This document shows positions 63,394 through 64,000 of a DNA stretch of 64,000 nucleotides, one piece after another. The translations under genes and the position numbers were made by a program. The notes under the pieces were generated by a model, which was not told the DNA's origin, did no database searches, and saw nothing but the letters and a program-made list of their open reading frames with translations. Within the stretch, counting starts at the first letter, position 1. Every line of letters begins with the position of its first letter. The DNA comes from Pantoea sp. A4 (GTDB lineage: Bacteria > Pseudomonadota > Gammaproteobacteria > Enterobacterales > Enterobacteriaceae), in contig NZ_ALXE01000021.1 of NCBI RefSeq assembly GCF_000295955.2, positions 186,001 through 250,000 on the forward strand. The letters are read 5' to 3'.

Positions 63394-64000
63394 TTGAAGC
63401 GGCTGTTGTTATTACTGAGTTTATTACTGGTCGGTTGCCACGCGGGGATTGAGAGCCGTAACGGCTATTGGGTGGATGTCACCCACCCGGCACAAGGCGC
63501 ACGCCCGCGCATTAAAGTGGTGGTGATTCACTACACCGCCGAAGATTTTGCCAGCTCGCTTGCCACACTCACCGATCGCGAGGTCAGCGTGCATTACCTG
63601 ATCCCACGTCAGCCGCCGCAGCGAGACGGGCAGGGGGTGATATGGCAACTGGTGCCGGAAGAACAGCTGGCATGGCACGCGGGCAGCAGCTTCTGGCGTG
63701 GAGCCAGCCGCATCAACGACACCTCGATTGGGATTGAACTGGTCAACAGTGGCTATCAACGCACGCTAACCGGGCTGCGCTGGCAGGCCTTCACGCCGGA
63801 TCAGATCCGGGCACTGGCCGCGCTGGTGCAGGATATTACCCGGCGTTACGCGATTTCTCCGGAAAATATTGTGGGGCACAGCGATATTGCACCGGGAAGA
63901 AAACAGGACCCAGGCCCGCTATTTCCGTGGCAGCAGCTGGCGCAGCAGGGGATTGGTGCCTGGCCTGATGCCAGTCGGGTCGCGGTGTTGCTGCACGGCC
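63394..64000 (+). CDS. amiD: N-acetylmuramoyl-L-alanine amidase AmiD (partial, runs off window)
   Basis: An open frame starting with TTG at 63394, 5 nt after AAGGAG (63383-63388), and continuing past the right edge (202 codons visible of about 276 in E. coli). A lipoprotein signal with lipobox LLVGC ends at C15. Amidase_2 (type 2) zinc-site blocks follow: VVVIHYTAEDF, DTSIGIELVNSG and GHSDIAPGRKQDPGPLFPW, with the two His ligands visible. Outer-membrane lipoprotein that cleaves MurNAc-L-Ala bonds. It matches E. coli AmiD throughout. The TTG start is inferred from spacing and signal peptide. Confidence 0.92.
   Translation, partial: MKRLLLLLSLLLVGCHAGIESRNGYWVDVTHPAQGARPRIKVVVIHYTAEDFASSLATLTDREVSVHYLIPRQPPQRDGQGVIWQLVPEEQLAWHAGSSFWRGASRINDTSIGIELVNSGYQRTLTGLRWQAFTPDQIRALAALVQDITRRYAISPENIVGHSDIAPGRKQDPGPLFPWQQLAQQGIGAWPDASRVAVLLHG

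Noticed and set aside
1..64000. Insertion sequences, integrases, tRNA attachment sites, CRISPR arrays
   Set aside because: No transposase or integrase proteins, no terminal inverted repeats with target duplications, no tRNA cloverleaf and no regularly spaced repeats were seen around either accessory island.

Overview
The window is a chromosomal segment of an enterobacterium. Gene order follows the Escherichia coli K-12 region from ybiT and moeAB through gsiABCD, yliI, dacC, ybjG, rybB, ybjL, ybjM, ybjC, nfsA, rimK, ybjN, potFGHI, ybjO, rlmC and artJMQIP to ybjP and amiD. Protein similarity is high but clearly not Escherichia, and several K-12 genes are missing from their usual places (iaaA, rimO, bssR, gstB, deoR, mdfA, grxA, ybjQ). 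A DUF943/DUF3289 pair and an OprB-type porin fit Erwiniaceae (Pantoea/Erwinia-like), but this family-level placement is inference. No tRNA, rRNA, insertion sequence, prophage or CRISPR array was seen.

Layout. 1-9.4 kb: ybiT (ABC-F translation factor), moeBA (molybdenum cofactor) and gsiABCD (glutathione importer). 9.5-10.8 kb: a DUF943 and DUF3289 accessory pair. 11.1-25.2 kb: a large lipid island on both strands. It holds an LptG/LptF-like permease pair, a YtfJ-like periplasmic protein, an unrecognised helical protein, a polysaccharide-type flippase and three thymidylate-kinase-like P-loop kinases. It also holds a serine palmitoyltransferase-like enzyme, an acyl carrier protein, an NAD-dependent reductase/epimerase, a fatty acyl-AMP ligase, a GNAT-like acyltransferase and a divergent DgkA. 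Acyl activation, SPT, ceramide reductase and GNAT-type ceramide synthase together match the bacterial ceramide pathway known from Caulobacter. 25.4-34.2 kb: carbonic anhydrase, OprB porin, yliI, a HAD phosphatase, dacC, ybjG, the sigma-E sRNA RybB, ybjL and ybjM.

34.25-48.1 kb: one co-directional eight-gene operon of large proteins that I cannot assign to a described system. It begins with a protein carrying a C-terminal Hint (hedgehog/intein) domain. Next come five large beta-rich proteins, at least three of them related to each other, then a protein with a DVDDTA motif typical of class II terpene cyclases, and a final beta-rich protein. It lies between ybjM and ybjC, where K-12 has grxA, together with a YbdG-like mechanosensitive channel gene. 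This is the best candidate for an undescribed system.

50.0-64 kb: core genes ybjC-nfsA-rimK-ybjN, the putrescine importer potFGHI, ybjO, rlmC, the arginine importer artPIQM with artJ (tandem ARG-box-like sites upstream of artJ), ybjP and the start of amiD, which runs off the right end.
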